64,000 nt of DNA from Gymnodinialimonas ulvae (GCF_037543845.1 NZ_JBBIFX010000001.1:1364001-1428000); one strand, 5' to 3'. Shown: positions 43,750 through 53,104, numbered from the stretch's first letter. Translations and numbers: made by a program. Notes: a model not told the origin generated them from the sequence alone.

Positions 43750-44081
43750 CGGAAAGCTCCACTAAAAAATCTGAGGGCCCGCGAAATCTGGCAGAGTGCG
43801 GGGGAAGGTGCGAAAGGCAGCTTGCCCCAAAGCGCCCCGTGGCGCAACGGCCCAACACGGGTTTCGCGCATGCAGGTGACAGGCACTTTGTCGCTGATGA
43901 ATCGGCGGAGCACAGCCGCACTTCCGCACTCCAATGACCGCAAATATTTGTGCTGCGGATTTTTAGGTATACATTAACCAACAATTAACCGAGATGCGCG
44001 TTATGCTCCATCTACGGGACACGTCGCTATCACTTGGCGAAAATACCGAAACAACATCGCGAGAATTATGGGGGTGCTGCC
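43750..44081. other. gene-free divergent region
   Basis: 332 bp between the exported-protein operon (minus) and the 154-residue gene (plus). The part from 43965 to 44000 is AT-rich (TTAGGTATACATTAACC), the likely promoter of the plus-strand gene. I see no RNA gene, repeat or credible small ORF in the remainder. Confidence 0.5.
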
Positions 44082-44546
44082 ATGGGCCGCAATATCAATG
44101 GTGCCGTATCGGAACATGAGGTTCGACGGACAACCAAGGTGTCACAGGTTAATCGGCGGCAAGCTCCCCCATTGCCCCCCGAGAGTGGCACATTCACCGA
44201 GAACCTGACGGCGGCACTGGCCGAAAACGATATCCGCCGGGCCCGCACGATCGTCTCGGAGGCCGAAGCGCTGCTGTTCAGTAATGACGCCAACGCAGCG
44301 GAGGTCACCCGCACCGACATTGCCGCCGCAAAAGCGCGGATCGCCCTTGCAACAGGCGACGGACCGGCAGCGCATGCCATCCTTGTTGCCGCGATCGAGG
44401 CCGCGCCGACGCATCGCGCTTTGCGCGTTCTGATGACCGAGGCGATGCTGGCGATGGGCCGCGCGACGGATGTGCGCCCGGTGTTGCAACATATTGGCAA
44501 GCGTCCGAAAGATGACGCCAAAGAGACCCAGAACGCCGGATCCTGA
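44082..44546 (+). CDS. hypothetical TPR-like protein
   Basis: 154 residues, no named family. A basic, Pro-rich N-terminus precedes a helical region from about residue 35 (FTENLTAALAENDIRRARTIVSEAEAL) to 140 (LRVLMTEAMLAMGRATDVRPVL) that has the spacing of two or three TPR units. ATG at 44082 preferred over the TTG at 44034. Stands alone 270 bp before xsc. Confidence 0.6.
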   Translation: MGRNINGAVSEHEVRRTTKVSQVNRRQAPPLPPESGTFTENLTAALAENDIRRARTIVSEAEALLFSNDANAAEVTRTDIAAAKARIALATGDGPAAHAILVAAIEAAPTHRALRVLMTEAMLAMGRATDVRPVLQHIGKRPKDDAKETQNAGS

Positions 44547-44697
44547 CGCGGATCATTCGGCGGCGCGCACCTTTGTCGACAAGGTTTGAACGGCGCGCGC
44601 CGCGTCCAATTGGCGTGGCGCGCGCGATGACTTGCCATCGACCGCTGACTTGTGCAGATGAGGGGCCGACCAGGATGTCTTGCCCGTTCCAGGGGGG

Positions 44698-44739
44698 TGG
44701 CCTCGGGTTGGCCTTACCCACCCTTTGGTATTGGCCCTA
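44698..44739 (+). promoter_or_regulatory. TGGCCYTA repeats upstream of xsc, TauR-like site
   Basis: TGGCCTTA at 44709 and TGGCCCTA at 44732 are direct repeats 23 bp apart; a third, weaker copy TGGCCTC starts at 44698, 11 bp upstream. They lie about 80-110 bp before xsc. The Rhodobacter TauR site is, as I recall, a pair of CTGGACYTAA direct repeats, which these resemble. Confidence 0.6.
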
Positions 44740-44816
44740 CCGATATCGAGACTTCTAGGCTCAATAGCGCGCAAATGCGGACCCGCGGGGGAGTCCGCCT
44801 CTTCCGGAGATTAGCC

Positions 44817-46598
44817 ATGAAAATGACCACCGAAGAAGCCTTCGTCAAAACACTTCAGCGTCACGGCATCGAACATGCCTTCGGGATCATCGGCTCGGCC
44901 ATGATGCCGATCTCGGATCTGTTCCCGGCCGCGGGCATCAAGTTCTGGGATTGCGCGCACGAAGGCTCGGCGGGTTTCATGTCCGACGGCTACACCCGCG
45001 CGACCGGCAAGATGTCGATGATGATCGCGCAAAACGGCCCCGGCATCACCAATTTCGTGACCGCCGTAAAGACCGCGTATTGGAACCACACGCCGCTTTT
45101 GCTGGTCACGCCGCAAGCCGCCAACAAGACCATCGGTCAGGGTGGCTTTCAGGAAGTCGAACAGATGGCTTTGTTCCAGGACATGGTCGCCTATCAGGAA
45201 GAAGTCCGCGACCCGTCGCGCGTGGCCGAGGTTCTGACCCGCGTGATCAGCCAGGCCAAGCGCCTTTCGGGCCCCGCGCAGATCAACATTCCGCGCGATT
45301 TCTGGACCCAGGTTGTGGATATCGAAGTGCCCGAGCCGATTGAATTCGAGCGCTCGCCCGGTGGCGAGAACTCGGTCGCCAAGGCCGCCGAGATCCTGTC
45401 GAACGCGAAGAACCCGGTGATTCTGAACGGTGCGGGTGTTGTGTTGTCCGATGGCGGTATTGCGGCGTCCAAGGCGCTGGCCGAGCGGCTCGATGCGCCG
45501 GTTTGCGTGGGCTATCAGCACAACGACGCCTTCCCCGGATCGCATCCTCTGTTTGCCGGGCCGCTTGGCTACAACGGCTCGAAGGCGGGCATGGAGTTGA
45601 TCAAGGAGGCGGACGTGGTTCTGTGCCTTGGCACGCGCCTGAACCCGTTCTCGACCCTGCCGGGCTACGGGATGGATTACTGGCCCAAGGATGCCACGAT
45701 CATTCAGGTCGACATCAACCCCGACCGGATCGGCCTGACCAAGAAGGTCACGGTTGGCATCGTTGGTGACGCGGCCAAGGTCGCCAAGGGTATTCTGAAC
45801 GGCCTGACCGATACGGCGGGCGATCACATGCGTGCCGAGCGTAAGGCGAAGATCGCCGAGACCAAATCGCGGTGGGCGCAGCAGTTGACCGAGATGACCC
45901 ATGAAGACGACGATCCCGGCACCACCTGGAACGAGCGCGCGCGTCAGGCCAAGCCCGATTGGATGAGCCCGCGCATGGCGTGGCGCGCGATCACCGCCGC
46001 CCTGCCGCGCGAGGCGATCATCTCAAGCGATATCGGCAACAACTGCGCCATCGGCAACGCCTATCCCGATTTCGACGAGGGCCGGAAATATCTGGCGCCG
46101 GGTCTGTTCGGGCCGTGCGGTTATGGCCTTCCGGCGATTGTCGGCGCCAAGATCGGGCAGCCCGATGTTCCGGTCGTGGGTTTTGCCGGGGACGGCGCGT
46201 TCGGGATTGCGGTCAACGAACTGACGGCGATTGGCCGGGGCGATTGGCCGCCGGTGACGCAGATCGTGTTCCGCAACTACCAATGGGGCGCGGAAAAGCG
46301 GAACTCGACCCTTTGGTTTGACGACAATTTCGTGGGCACCGAGCTGGACGAAGAGGTCAGCTACGCGGGCATCGCCAAGGCCTGCGGTCTGGAAGGCGTG
46401 GCCGTGCATGGGATGGAAGAGCTGACCGCCGTGCTGAACAAGGCGATCAAGGACCAGATGGAGAACGGCAAGACCACGTTGATCGAGGTCGTGCTGAACC
46501 AGGAACTGGGCGAGCCGTTCCGCCGCGATGCGATGAAGAAGCCCGTCTCGGTCGCTGGCATCAGCGCCGACGACATGGTTCCGCAGCAGGTCGCCTGA
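44817..46598 (+). CDS. xsc: sulfoacetaldehyde acetyltransferase
   Basis: ThDP enzyme converting sulfoacetaldehyde and phosphate to acetyl phosphate and sulfite, the key desulfonation step of taurine catabolism. 593 residues, the Xsc length. Seen: MKMTTEEAFVKTLQRHGIEH, catalytic Glu49 in AHEGSAGFMSDGY, GQGGFQEVEQMALFQDMVAYQ (typical of Xsc), RNYQWGAEKRNSTLWFDDNF and the ThDP motif GFAGDGAFGIAVNEL. CGGAGA precedes the ATG. One base separates it from pta, and TauR-like repeats precede it. Confidence 0.96.
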   Translation: MKMTTEEAFVKTLQRHGIEHAFGIIGSAMMPISDLFPAAGIKFWDCAHEGSAGFMSDGYTRATGKMSMMIAQNGPGITNFVTAVKTAYWNHTPLLLVTPQAANKTIGQGGFQEVEQMALFQDMVAYQEEVRDPSRVAEVLTRVISQAKRLSGPAQINIPRDFWTQVVDIEVPEPIEFERSPGGENSVAKAAEILSNAKNPVILNGAGVVLSDGGIAASKALAERLDAPVCVGYQHNDAFPGSHPLFAGPLGYNGSKAGMELIKEADVVLCLGTRLNPFSTLPGYGMDYWPKDATIIQVDINPDRIGLTKKVTVGIVGDAAKVAKGILNGLTDTAGDHMRAERKAKIAETKSRWAQQLTEMTHEDDDPGTTWNERARQAKPDWMSPRMAWRAITAALPREAIISSDIGNNCAIGNAYPDFDEGRKYLAPGLFGPCGYGLPAIVGAKIGQPDVPVVGFAGDGAFGIAVNELTAIGRGDWPPVTQIVFRNYQWGAEKRNSTLWFDDNFVGTELDEEVSYAGIAKACGLEGVAVHGMEELTAVLNKAIKDQMENGKTTLIEVVLNQELGEPFRRDAMKKPVSVAGISADDMVPQQVA

Positions 46599-46599
46599 C

Positions 46600-47595
46600 A
46601 TGAGCGTGGCGGCAGGTGATCCGCTTGCCGCCATCGCCGCCCGCGCGACGGCGGACAAAAAGCACATCGTTCTGAGCGAAGGCGATGATCCGCGCGTGCA
46701 AGATGCCGCACGGATTGCTGTTGAACGGGGTCTGGCCGAGGTCACCATCCTTGGCCCGACCGAAGTGCAGGTGGCGATTTCGCCCGGCGTGCAAGTGCTT
46801 AACCCTGAAAACTCGCCCCATCATGACGCCTTTGTAGCGCGCCTCATGGAATTGCGCGGCCACAAGGGCATGACGGAGGCGCGCGCAACCGAGGCCATGC
46901 GCGACCCGTTGGTTTTCGCGGCGATGATGGTGCGCGAGGGGCTGGCGGATGGCACGATCGGCGGCTGCGTGCGCACGACATCGGACGTGGTGCGCGCGGC
47001 GTTGCAGGTCATCGGCAAGGCGCCGGGTGCGCCGTTGGTGTCGAGTTTCTTCCTCATGGCACTGCCGCCGGAGCATCCCGCAGGCCCACGGGGCATGGTG
47101 TTTTCCGATTGCGGGTTGGTCATCGACCCATCGGCGGAGGAACTGGCCGGAATCGCTCAGCAGGCAGCGGCCTCGGCCGAAGCGCTTCTGGATACGGAAG
47201 CCAAGGTAGCGATGCTGTCGTTTTCCACGATGGGCAGCGCCAAACACGGTGCCGTCAACAAGGTCACGGAGGCGTTGACGCTGGCGCGCGAAGCGGCACC
47301 CGAGCTGGCCATTGACGGAGAGTTGCAATTCGACGCGGCCTTTGTGCCGTCGGTCGCAGCGCGCAAGGCCGAGGGGTCGGCTGTTGCGGGCGTGGCCAAT
47401 GTCTTCGTTTTTCCCAATCTCGACGCGGGCAATATCGGCTACAAGATCGCGCAGCGCATCGGCGGTGCGACGGCAATCGGCCCAGTCCTGCAGGGTCTGG
47501 CGAAGCCGGCCAACGACCTGAGCCGGGGGGCGACGGCGCAAGACATTGTCGATATCATCGCGGTTACGGCGGTACAGGCGCAGGCGCCTGACTAA
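46600..47595 (+). CDS. pta: phosphate acetyltransferase
   Basis: 331-residue short-form Pta converting the acetyl phosphate made by Xsc to acetyl-CoA. Seen: KKHIVLSEGDDPRVQDAARIA, DGTIGGCVRTTSDVVRAALQ, MLSFSTMGSAKHGAVNKV, ELQFDAAFVPSVAARKA and VFVFPNLDAGNIGYKIAQRIGGATAIGPVLQGL near the C-terminus. Directly follows xsc with one intervening base, as in other roseobacters. Confidence 0.96.
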   Translation: MSVAAGDPLAAIAARATADKKHIVLSEGDDPRVQDAARIAVERGLAEVTILGPTEVQVAISPGVQVLNPENSPHHDAFVARLMELRGHKGMTEARATEAMRDPLVFAAMMVREGLADGTIGGCVRTTSDVVRAALQVIGKAPGAPLVSSFFLMALPPEHPAGPRGMVFSDCGLVIDPSAEELAGIAQQAAASAEALLDTEAKVAMLSFSTMGSAKHGAVNKVTEALTLAREAAPELAIDGELQFDAAFVPSVAARKAEGSAVAGVANVFVFPNLDAGNIGYKIAQRIGGATAIGPVLQGLAKPANDLSRGATAQDIVDIIAVTAVQAQAPD

Positions 47596-47622
47596 TCCGC
47601 CGCCGCACTTCACGCGCTTGGG

Positions 47623-47652
47623 TGGCCTTAATCAACGTTGCCTCTGGCCCTA
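47623..47652 (+). promoter_or_regulatory. TGGCCYTA repeats upstream of aminotransferase gene
   Basis: TGGCCTTA (47623) and TGGCCCTA (47645) are direct repeats 22 bp apart, nearly the same as those before xsc. They lie about 80 bp before the aminotransferase start and so mark a second promoter after pta. Confidence 0.6.
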
Positions 47653-47678
47653 CTCCGACTCTTCACTCGGAGCGATTT
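47653..47678 (+). terminator. small stem-loop after the TauR-like repeats
   Basis: CTCCGA/TCGGAG six-base stem with an eight-base loop followed by CGATTTT. It overlaps the end of the second repeat. It could end readthrough from pta or sit in the leader of the aminotransferase mRNA. Confidence 0.3.
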
Positions 47679-47728
47679 TGCGCCATCGTTTTCGCGCGCA
47701 CGACGCGCCATTTGGGAGGGATCGACCC

Positions 47729-49063
47729 ATGGCCTATGACGCAGCCAACAACTCACTTGAAGCGCATTGGATGCCGTTCTCGGACAACCGCGGGTTCAAG
47801 GAAGACCCGCGCCTCGTGGTCCGCGCCGAAGGCGTGCACCTTTACGACCATCGCGGCGGACAATTGCTGGATGGCTCTTCGGGCCTGTTCTGCTCGCCTG
47901 CGGGCCATTGCCACCCGAAGATCGCCGAGGCCGTCGCCAAGCAGATGACCGAATACACCTATGTGATGCCGTTTCAGGCGGGTCATCCGGGATCTTTCGC
48001 GCTGGCCGAGAAGATCGGGCGCATGTTGCCCGAGCAGATGAACCACGTGTTCTTCACCAATTCCGGGTCGGAAAGCGTGGATACGGCGATGAAAATCGTT
48101 ATGGCCTATTGGAACGCGCGGGGCGAAAGCCGCCCGCGTTTCGTCAGCCGAGAGCGCGCCTATCATGGTGTGAACATCGGTGGCGTAAGCCTTTCGGGGA
48201 TGGTCAAGAATCGCGATATCTTCCACGCGACGGTGCCCGGCGTGATGATGCTGCGCCATACCTATGATCCGGCCGAGACGTTCATTCCGGGCGGTCATTC
48301 CGAGCATCGCGGCGTTGAACTGGCCAATGATCTGGAGCGGATGGCGCAAACCTATGGCGGGCAGAACATCGCCGCCGTCTTTGTTGAACCGGTCGCGGGA
48401 TCGACGGGCGCGCTGCCGCCGCCCAAGGGCTACCTTCAGCGCCTGCGCGAGATCTGCGACCAATACGGGATCTTGCTGGTCTTTGACGAGGTGATCACGG
48501 GATTTGGCCGCATGGGCACCGCGTTTGCCGCGCAGAAGTACGGCGTGGAGCCGGATATCATCACGATGGCCAAGGCCCTGACGAACGGGTCGATCCCGAT
48601 GGGCGCGGTCGGCGTGAAGGATGATATCTACGAGACGGTTGTTGGCCAATCCAAGCGCGGCCTGACCGAGTTCTTCCACGGCTACACCTATTCCGGGCAC
48701 CCTGCGGCTTGTGCGGCGGGCAATGCGATGATGGATATTATCGCCGAGGAAGACCTGATTGCACGCGCCGATGCGATGATCCCGTATTTCGAGGCGGCCC
48801 TGATGGACGGCCTCAAAGGGCACGAGATGATCAAGGATATCCGGGTCGCGGGCCTCATGGCAGGGGTCGAAGTTCACGCCGAAGGCGGGCCGGGCATGCG
48901 CGGTACAGAGCTTCAGAAGCGGATGTTCTGGCAGGGCCTATCGGTCAAGTTCACCGGCGACAACGCGATCATCGCGCCGCAGTTCATCGCCGAGCGGCAC
49001 CATGTCGACGAGATTGTCGACCGTTTCCGCGCAACGCTTGACGATATGCGCGACAACGGCTGA
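47729..49063 (+). CDS. omega-amino acid:pyruvate aminotransferase, probable taurine/hypotaurine enzyme
   Basis: 444-residue class III PLP aminotransferase. The cofactor Lys282 lies in IITMAKALTNGSIPMGAV, with FTNSGSESVDTAMKI, RERAYHGVNIGGVSLSG and VFDEVITGFGRMG. N-terminus MAYDAANNSLEAHWMPFSDNR and overall pattern match beta-alanine/omega-amino-acid:pyruvate transaminases rather than classical Tpa. Next to xsc-pta and with its own TauR-like repeats, it probably makes sulfoacetaldehyde from taurine (or works on hypotaurine). GGGAGGG precedes the ATG. Confidence 0.85.
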   Translation: MAYDAANNSLEAHWMPFSDNRGFKEDPRLVVRAEGVHLYDHRGGQLLDGSSGLFCSPAGHCHPKIAEAVAKQMTEYTYVMPFQAGHPGSFALAEKIGRMLPEQMNHVFFTNSGSESVDTAMKIVMAYWNARGESRPRFVSRERAYHGVNIGGVSLSGMVKNRDIFHATVPGVMMLRHTYDPAETFIPGGHSEHRGVELANDLERMAQTYGGQNIAAVFVEPVAGSTGALPPPKGYLQRLREICDQYGILLVFDEVITGFGRMGTAFAAQKYGVEPDIITMAKALTNGSIPMGAVGVKDDIYETVVGQSKRGLTEFFHGYTYSGHPAACAAGNAMMDIIAEEDLIARADAMIPYFEAALMDGLKGHEMIKDIRVAGLMAGVEVHAEGGPGMRGTELQKRMFWQGLSVKFTGDNAIIAPQFIAERHHVDEIVDRFRATLDDMRDNG

Positions 49064-49071
49064 ACCTGATC

Positions 49072-49102
49072 GGGCGGGCCTTGTGAAAGACCCGCCCTTT
49101 TT
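49072..49102 (+). terminator. rho-independent terminator after the aminotransferase
   Basis: GGGCGGG (49072-49078) pairs with CCCGCCC (49091-49097), followed directly by TTTTT. It lies just after the aminotransferase stop and 33 bases before the next gene, so expression of that gene probably depends on partial readthrough or a promoter in the terminator region. Confidence 0.8.
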
Positions 49103-49134
49103 CCTATTGCCGAGCTTCGACCGGGGTTTACCAG

Positions 49135-51573
49135 ATGCCAGACGTACCTTCCCACGCGCGCGTTGTGATTGTCGGCGGCGGGGTCGCCGGGTGTTCGGTG
49201 GCCTATCATCTGACGAAACTGGGGTGGAGGGATGTGGTACTGCTAGAACGCAAGCGCCTGACCTCCGGGACGACGTGGCACGCGGCGGGCCTGATCGCGC
49301 AGCTGCGCGCGACCAAGAACATGACCCGGCTCGCGAAATATTCTCAGGAGCTCTACGGCAACCTTGAGGCTGAGACGGGCGTGGCGACGGGGTTCCGCCG
49401 CTGCGGGTCGATCACCATGGCGCTGACCGAGCACCGGGCCGAAGAGATCCGGCGGCAGGCCTCGATGGCACGCGCCTTCGGGGTCGAGGTCGAGGAGATC
49501 GACGTCGCCGAAGTGCTCCGCCATTATCCGCATGTGAACACCGAGGGGATGACAGCCGCCGTTTGGCTGCCGCTCGACGGGCAAGGCGACCCATCCAATA
49601 TCGCGCTATCCATGGCCAAGGGCGCGCGGATGGGCGGCGCGCGTGTGTTGGAGAATGTGAAGGTCACGGGCGTGTCGCAGGCCGAGGGCCGCGTGCGCGG
49701 CGTATCGTGGGAAGCGGACGGCGACAGCGGCGAAATCCAGGCCGATATCGTGGTCAATTGCGCCGGCATGTGGGCGCGCGATTTCGGCGCGATGGCGGGG
49801 GTGAATGTGCCGCTGCAGGCGTGCGAGCATTTCTACATCGTGACCGAGCAGATCCCCGAATTGACGCAGCTTCCGGTCCTGCGGGTGCCGGACGAATGCG
49901 CGTATTACAAGGAAGACGCGGGCAAGATGTTGCTTGGCGCGTTCGAGCCGAAGTCAAAGCCCTGGGGGCCGATCCCCGAAGATTTCGAGTTTGACCAATT
50001 GCCCGAGGATTTCGACCATTTCGAGCCGATCCTTGAGGCCGCCTGCGCGCGGATGCCGATGCTGGCGGAGGCAGGCATTCACACCTTCTTTAACGGGCCG
50101 GAAAGCTTCACGCCCGATGATGCCTACCACCTTGGACCTGCGCCGGAATTGGATGGCTATTGGGTCTGTGCCGGGTTCAATTCCATCGGCATCCAATCCG
50201 CGGGCGGCGCGGGATGGGCGTTGGCGGAATGGATGGAAAACGGCATTCCGCCGTTCGATATCGGCGATGTGGATATCCGCCGGATGCAGCCGTTTCAGCA
50301 AAACCGCCGCTACCTGCGCGAGCGGGCGTCCGAGACACTGGGGCTGCTCTATGCGGATCATTATCCCAACCGTCAGAAAGCCACCGCGCGCGGTGTGCGG
50401 CGCTCGCCCCTGCACGAACACCTGAAGGCCAACGGGGCCGTCTTCGGCGAATTGGCCGGGTGGGAACGGGCCAATTGGTTCGCCAATGAGGGGCAGGAAC
50501 GCGCGTATCACTACGATTGGAACGGCCAGAACTGGTTCGCCAATCAGGCGCAGGAACATGCCGCGATCCGCGACGGTGTGGGCCTTTATGATATGTCGTC
50601 GTTCGGCAAAATCCGCGTCGACGGGCCGGATGCGGAGGCCTTCCTGAACCGGATCGCGGCGGGCAATATGTCGGTGCCTTTGGGCAAGATTGTCTACACG
50701 CAATTCCTCAATGCGCGCGCCGGGATCGAGGCGGACGTGACGATCACGCGGCTGGCAGACGACAGCTATTTGATCGTGACACCTGCCGCGACGTTGATCC
50801 GGGATATGGCGTGGCTCAAGGCGCATCGCCGCGATGAGGTGGTGATCCTGTCCGATGTCACGGCGTCCGAGGCGGTGATCTGCGTAATGGGGCCGCGAGC
50901 GCGCGCGGTGATGCAAGCCGTCAGCCCCCATGATTGGTCCGGCGACGCCTTCCCGTTCGGCACGGCGCAGCAGGTCGAGATCGGGCTTGGCCTCGCACGC
51001 GCACACCGGGTGACTTACGTGGGCGAGTTGGGCTGGGAGCTTTACGTCTCCGCCGATCAGGCAGCCCATGTGTTCGAGACCCTACTTGAGGCGGGCGCGG
51101 ACCATGGCCTGCGCCTGTGTGGGCTGCACATGATGGACAGTTGCCGGATCGAGAAGGCGTTTCGCCATTTCGGCCATGACATTACCGGCGAGGATCACGT
51201 GTTGGAGGCGGGCTTGGGCTTTGCCGTGAGCAAGCAGAAAAACACCTTCATCGGGGCGGATGCGGTGGCGCGCAAACGCGACGAGGGGCTACAGATGCGG
51301 ATGGTGCAATTCAAGCTGACCGACCCCGAAGCGATGTTGTTCCATGCCGAACCGATCGTGCGCAACGGCGAAGTCGTCAGCTACATCACCTCGGGCAATT
51401 ACGGGCACACGTTGGGCGGGGCGATCGGGCTTGGCTATGTCCCCTGCCCCGGTGAAAGCCCAGACGACGTGCTGGCGTCGACGTATGAGGTTGAAGTGGC
51501 CGGGACGCGCGTGCCGGCCGAGGCGAGCCTGCGGCCGATGTATGACCCCAAGTCCGAGCGCGCGCGCGTCTAG
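49135..51573 (+). CDS. dimethylglycine/sarcosine dehydrogenase-like GcvT fusion
   Basis: 812 residues. An N-terminal FAD-binding DAO domain (VVIVGGGVAGCSVAYHL) carries His49 in SGTTWHAAG, the residue that binds FAD covalently in dimethylglycine and sarcosine dehydrogenases. The C-terminal half is a folate-binding GcvT/aminomethyltransferase domain (VGLYDMSSFGKIRVDGPDA, VTYVGELGWELYV, CRIEKAFRHFGHDITGEDHV). Such enzymes demethylate N-methyl amino acids and pass formaldehyde units to tetrahydrofolate. In this taurine context an N-methylated substrate such as N-methyltaurine is possible, but unproved. Convergent with tauR by a four-base overlap. Confidence 0.9.
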   Translation: MPDVPSHARVVIVGGGVAGCSVAYHLTKLGWRDVVLLERKRLTSGTTWHAAGLIAQLRATKNMTRLAKYSQELYGNLEAETGVATGFRRCGSITMALTEHRAEEIRRQASMARAFGVEVEEIDVAEVLRHYPHVNTEGMTAAVWLPLDGQGDPSNIALSMAKGARMGGARVLENVKVTGVSQAEGRVRGVSWEADGDSGEIQADIVVNCAGMWARDFGAMAGVNVPLQACEHFYIVTEQIPELTQLPVLRVPDECAYYKEDAGKMLLGAFEPKSKPWGPIPEDFEFDQLPEDFDHFEPILEAACARMPMLAEAGIHTFFNGPESFTPDDAYHLGPAPELDGYWVCAGFNSIGIQSAGGAGWALAEWMENGIPPFDIGDVDIRRMQPFQQNRRYLRERASETLGLLYADHYPNRQKATARGVRRSPLHEHLKANGAVFGELAGWERANWFANEGQERAYHYDWNGQNWFANQAQEHAAIRDGVGLYDMSSFGKIRVDGPDAEAFLNRIAAGNMSVPLGKIVYTQFLNARAGIEADVTITRLADDSYLIVTPAATLIRDMAWLKAHRRDEVVILSDVTASEAVICVMGPRARAVMQAVSPHDWSGDAFPFGTAQQVEIGLGLARAHRVTYVGELGWELYVSADQAAHVFETLLEAGADHGLRLCGLHMMDSCRIEKAFRHFGHDITGEDHVLEAGLGFAVSKQKNTFIGADAVARKRDEGLQMRMVQFKLTDPEAMLFHAEPIVRNGEVVSYITSGNYGHTLGGAIGLGYVPCPGESPDDVLASTYEVEVAGTRVPAEASLRPMYDPKSERARV

Positions 51574-53045
51574 CCGAGTTCGGCTATGGCTTCGGCGATC
51601 AGGGCGACACCGTCGGCGATCAACGCCGTTTCGATGGTTGCAAAGCCAAGGCGCAGTCGGTTTCGCGGCGCATCCGGGCCGGCATAAAAGGCGGACCCGG
51701 CCTCCACCAACACCGATTTTTCGCGCAAAGCGGTTACGACTTCGGTGTCGATCATGTCGACCGGCCCCCGCAACCAAAGGGTCGTTCCACCCGTCGCGCG
51801 TTTCAGCGCCGGGGTCAGGCCATGACGCGCAAGTGCCTCGCGCAGGACTTCGTTGCGGCGTGCCATCCGCATCCGCATCCGCCGCGAATGGCTGTTGTAA
51901 TGCCCTTCCGACAGGAAATAGGCGACGGTCTTTTGGGTCAGGCCAGGGGGGTGGCGTTCATTGAGCGTCCGGATCGCGCGCGCCTGATCAATGACACGCG
52001 GATCAGCGTTCAGGTAACCCAGCCGCAGACCGGGAAAGATCGATTTCGAGAAGCTGCCGACATAGGCCACGCGGCCCCGCTGATCGAGGGATTTCAACGC
52101 GGGAAGCGCCGGGGAGGCATAAGCCATTTCGTAGTCGTAATCGTCTTCGATAACGACGAAATCATCCTGCTCGGCGCGCTCCAGCAAGGCCTTGCGACGG
52201 GCCATCGACATGGTCGCGCCTGTGGGCGCTTGGTGCGAGGGCGTGGTGAAGACCGCATCAACGCCGTCAGGGATCTCGGCCACTTTCATGCCTTCCCGAT
52301 CAACCGGGATCGGGTGGATTGTCAGGCCATGAAACCGCAGAAGGTTGCGCATTTCCGGATAGCCCGGGTCCTCCATCGCCACGACACCCCGGCGCTTGGG
52401 GAAGAGCACCTGCACCATGAGCCACAGCGCATTTTGTGCGCCAGCGGTGACCAAAACCTCGTCCACCGCAGCCGCAACGCCGCGGCCCGACACCGACCGG
52501 CGCACGATTTGTTCCAGCAGGAACGGGTCGTCCCGGTCGCGTGCATCAAAGGCGATCTGTTCGAAATGGCGTTTGCCAAGCGCGCGGCGCACGCAATCGC
52601 GCCAATCATCGACCGGAAACCGCGACACATCCGGTTCGCCAAAGATGAACGGGTATTTGTAGCGCCGCCAATCTGGCGGATTGGCCTGCGCGCCAAGGGC
52701 GGCAGGCATCGGGCCAAGCCGGGCCTGCCAATCGACATGATCGACCAGCGCTGCGCCCAAAGGTGCGACGCCTTCGATCCGCGTCGGCGCGTCGGAGGCC
52801 ACGAAATAGCCCGAGCGCGCCACCGACACGATATATCCCGTCGCCAGAAGACTATCGTAGGCGAGGCTGACGGTGATGCGGCTGATCCCGAGATGGCGCG
52901 CCAGCGCGCGGGTGGCCGGCAGGCGATCCCCGGCGGCAAAGCGCCCGTCCCAGATCGCACGGGTGATCGCGTCCTTCAGACGGGTCTGAAGCCCGACATT
53001 GGCGTCTTCCGACAGGAAGACGTGATGTTCAGAAATGATGGCCAT
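51570..53045 (-). CDS. tauR: MocR-type regulator, TauR-like
   Basis: 491 residues: an N-terminal GntR winged helix (GDRLPATRALARHLGISR with DSLLATGYI) and a class I aminotransferase-like domain with PLP lysine in VGSFSKSIFPGLRLGYL. This MocR/PdxR architecture is that of TauR, the taurine-responsive activator of tpa and xsc in Rhodobacter. The ATG at 53045 gives the usual length; the in-frame TTG at 53105 is unlikely. TGGCCTT repeats precede the gene itself, suggesting autoregulation. Assignment to TauR rests on architecture and neighbourhood. Confidence 0.75.
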   Translation of the reverse strand: MAIISEHHVFLSEDANVGLQTRLKDAITRAIWDGRFAAGDRLPATRALARHLGISRITVSLAYDSLLATGYIVSVARSGYFVASDAPTRIEGVAPLGAALVDHVDWQARLGPMPAALGAQANPPDWRRYKYPFIFGEPDVSRFPVDDWRDCVRRALGKRHFEQIAFDARDRDDPFLLEQIVRRSVSGRGVAAAVDEVLVTAGAQNALWLMVQVLFPKRRGVVAMEDPGYPEMRNLLRFHGLTIHPIPVDREGMKVAEIPDGVDAVFTTPSHQAPTGATMSMARRKALLERAEQDDFVVIEDDYDYEMAYASPALPALKSLDQRGRVAYVGSFSKSIFPGLRLGYLNADPRVIDQARAIRTLNERHPPGLTQKTVAYFLSEGHYNSHSRRMRMRMARRNEVLREALARHGLTPALKRATGGTTLWLRGPVDMIDTEVVTALREKSVLVEAGSAFYAGPDAPRNRLRLGFATIETALIADGVALIAEAIAELG

Positions 53046-53063
53046 ATGCGCCTGCAACCTGGA

Positions 53064-53104
53064 TAAGGCCAGAATGGCGGCTTTCGGGAAAAACGACAAG
53101 GCCA
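53064..53104 (-). promoter_or_regulatory. TGGCCTT repeats upstream of tauR, 33 bp apart
   Basis: On the minus strand TGGCCTTG (53097-53104) and TGGCCTTA (53064-53071) are direct repeats 33 bp apart, about one helical turn more than those at xsc and the aminotransferase. The downstream copy is 19 bp before the tauR ATG, where bound protein would block transcription. Confidence 0.5.

Noticed and set aside
49954..51069. 371-codon minus-strand frame
   Set aside because: Antisense shadow of the DMGDH-like gene, no recognisable motifs.
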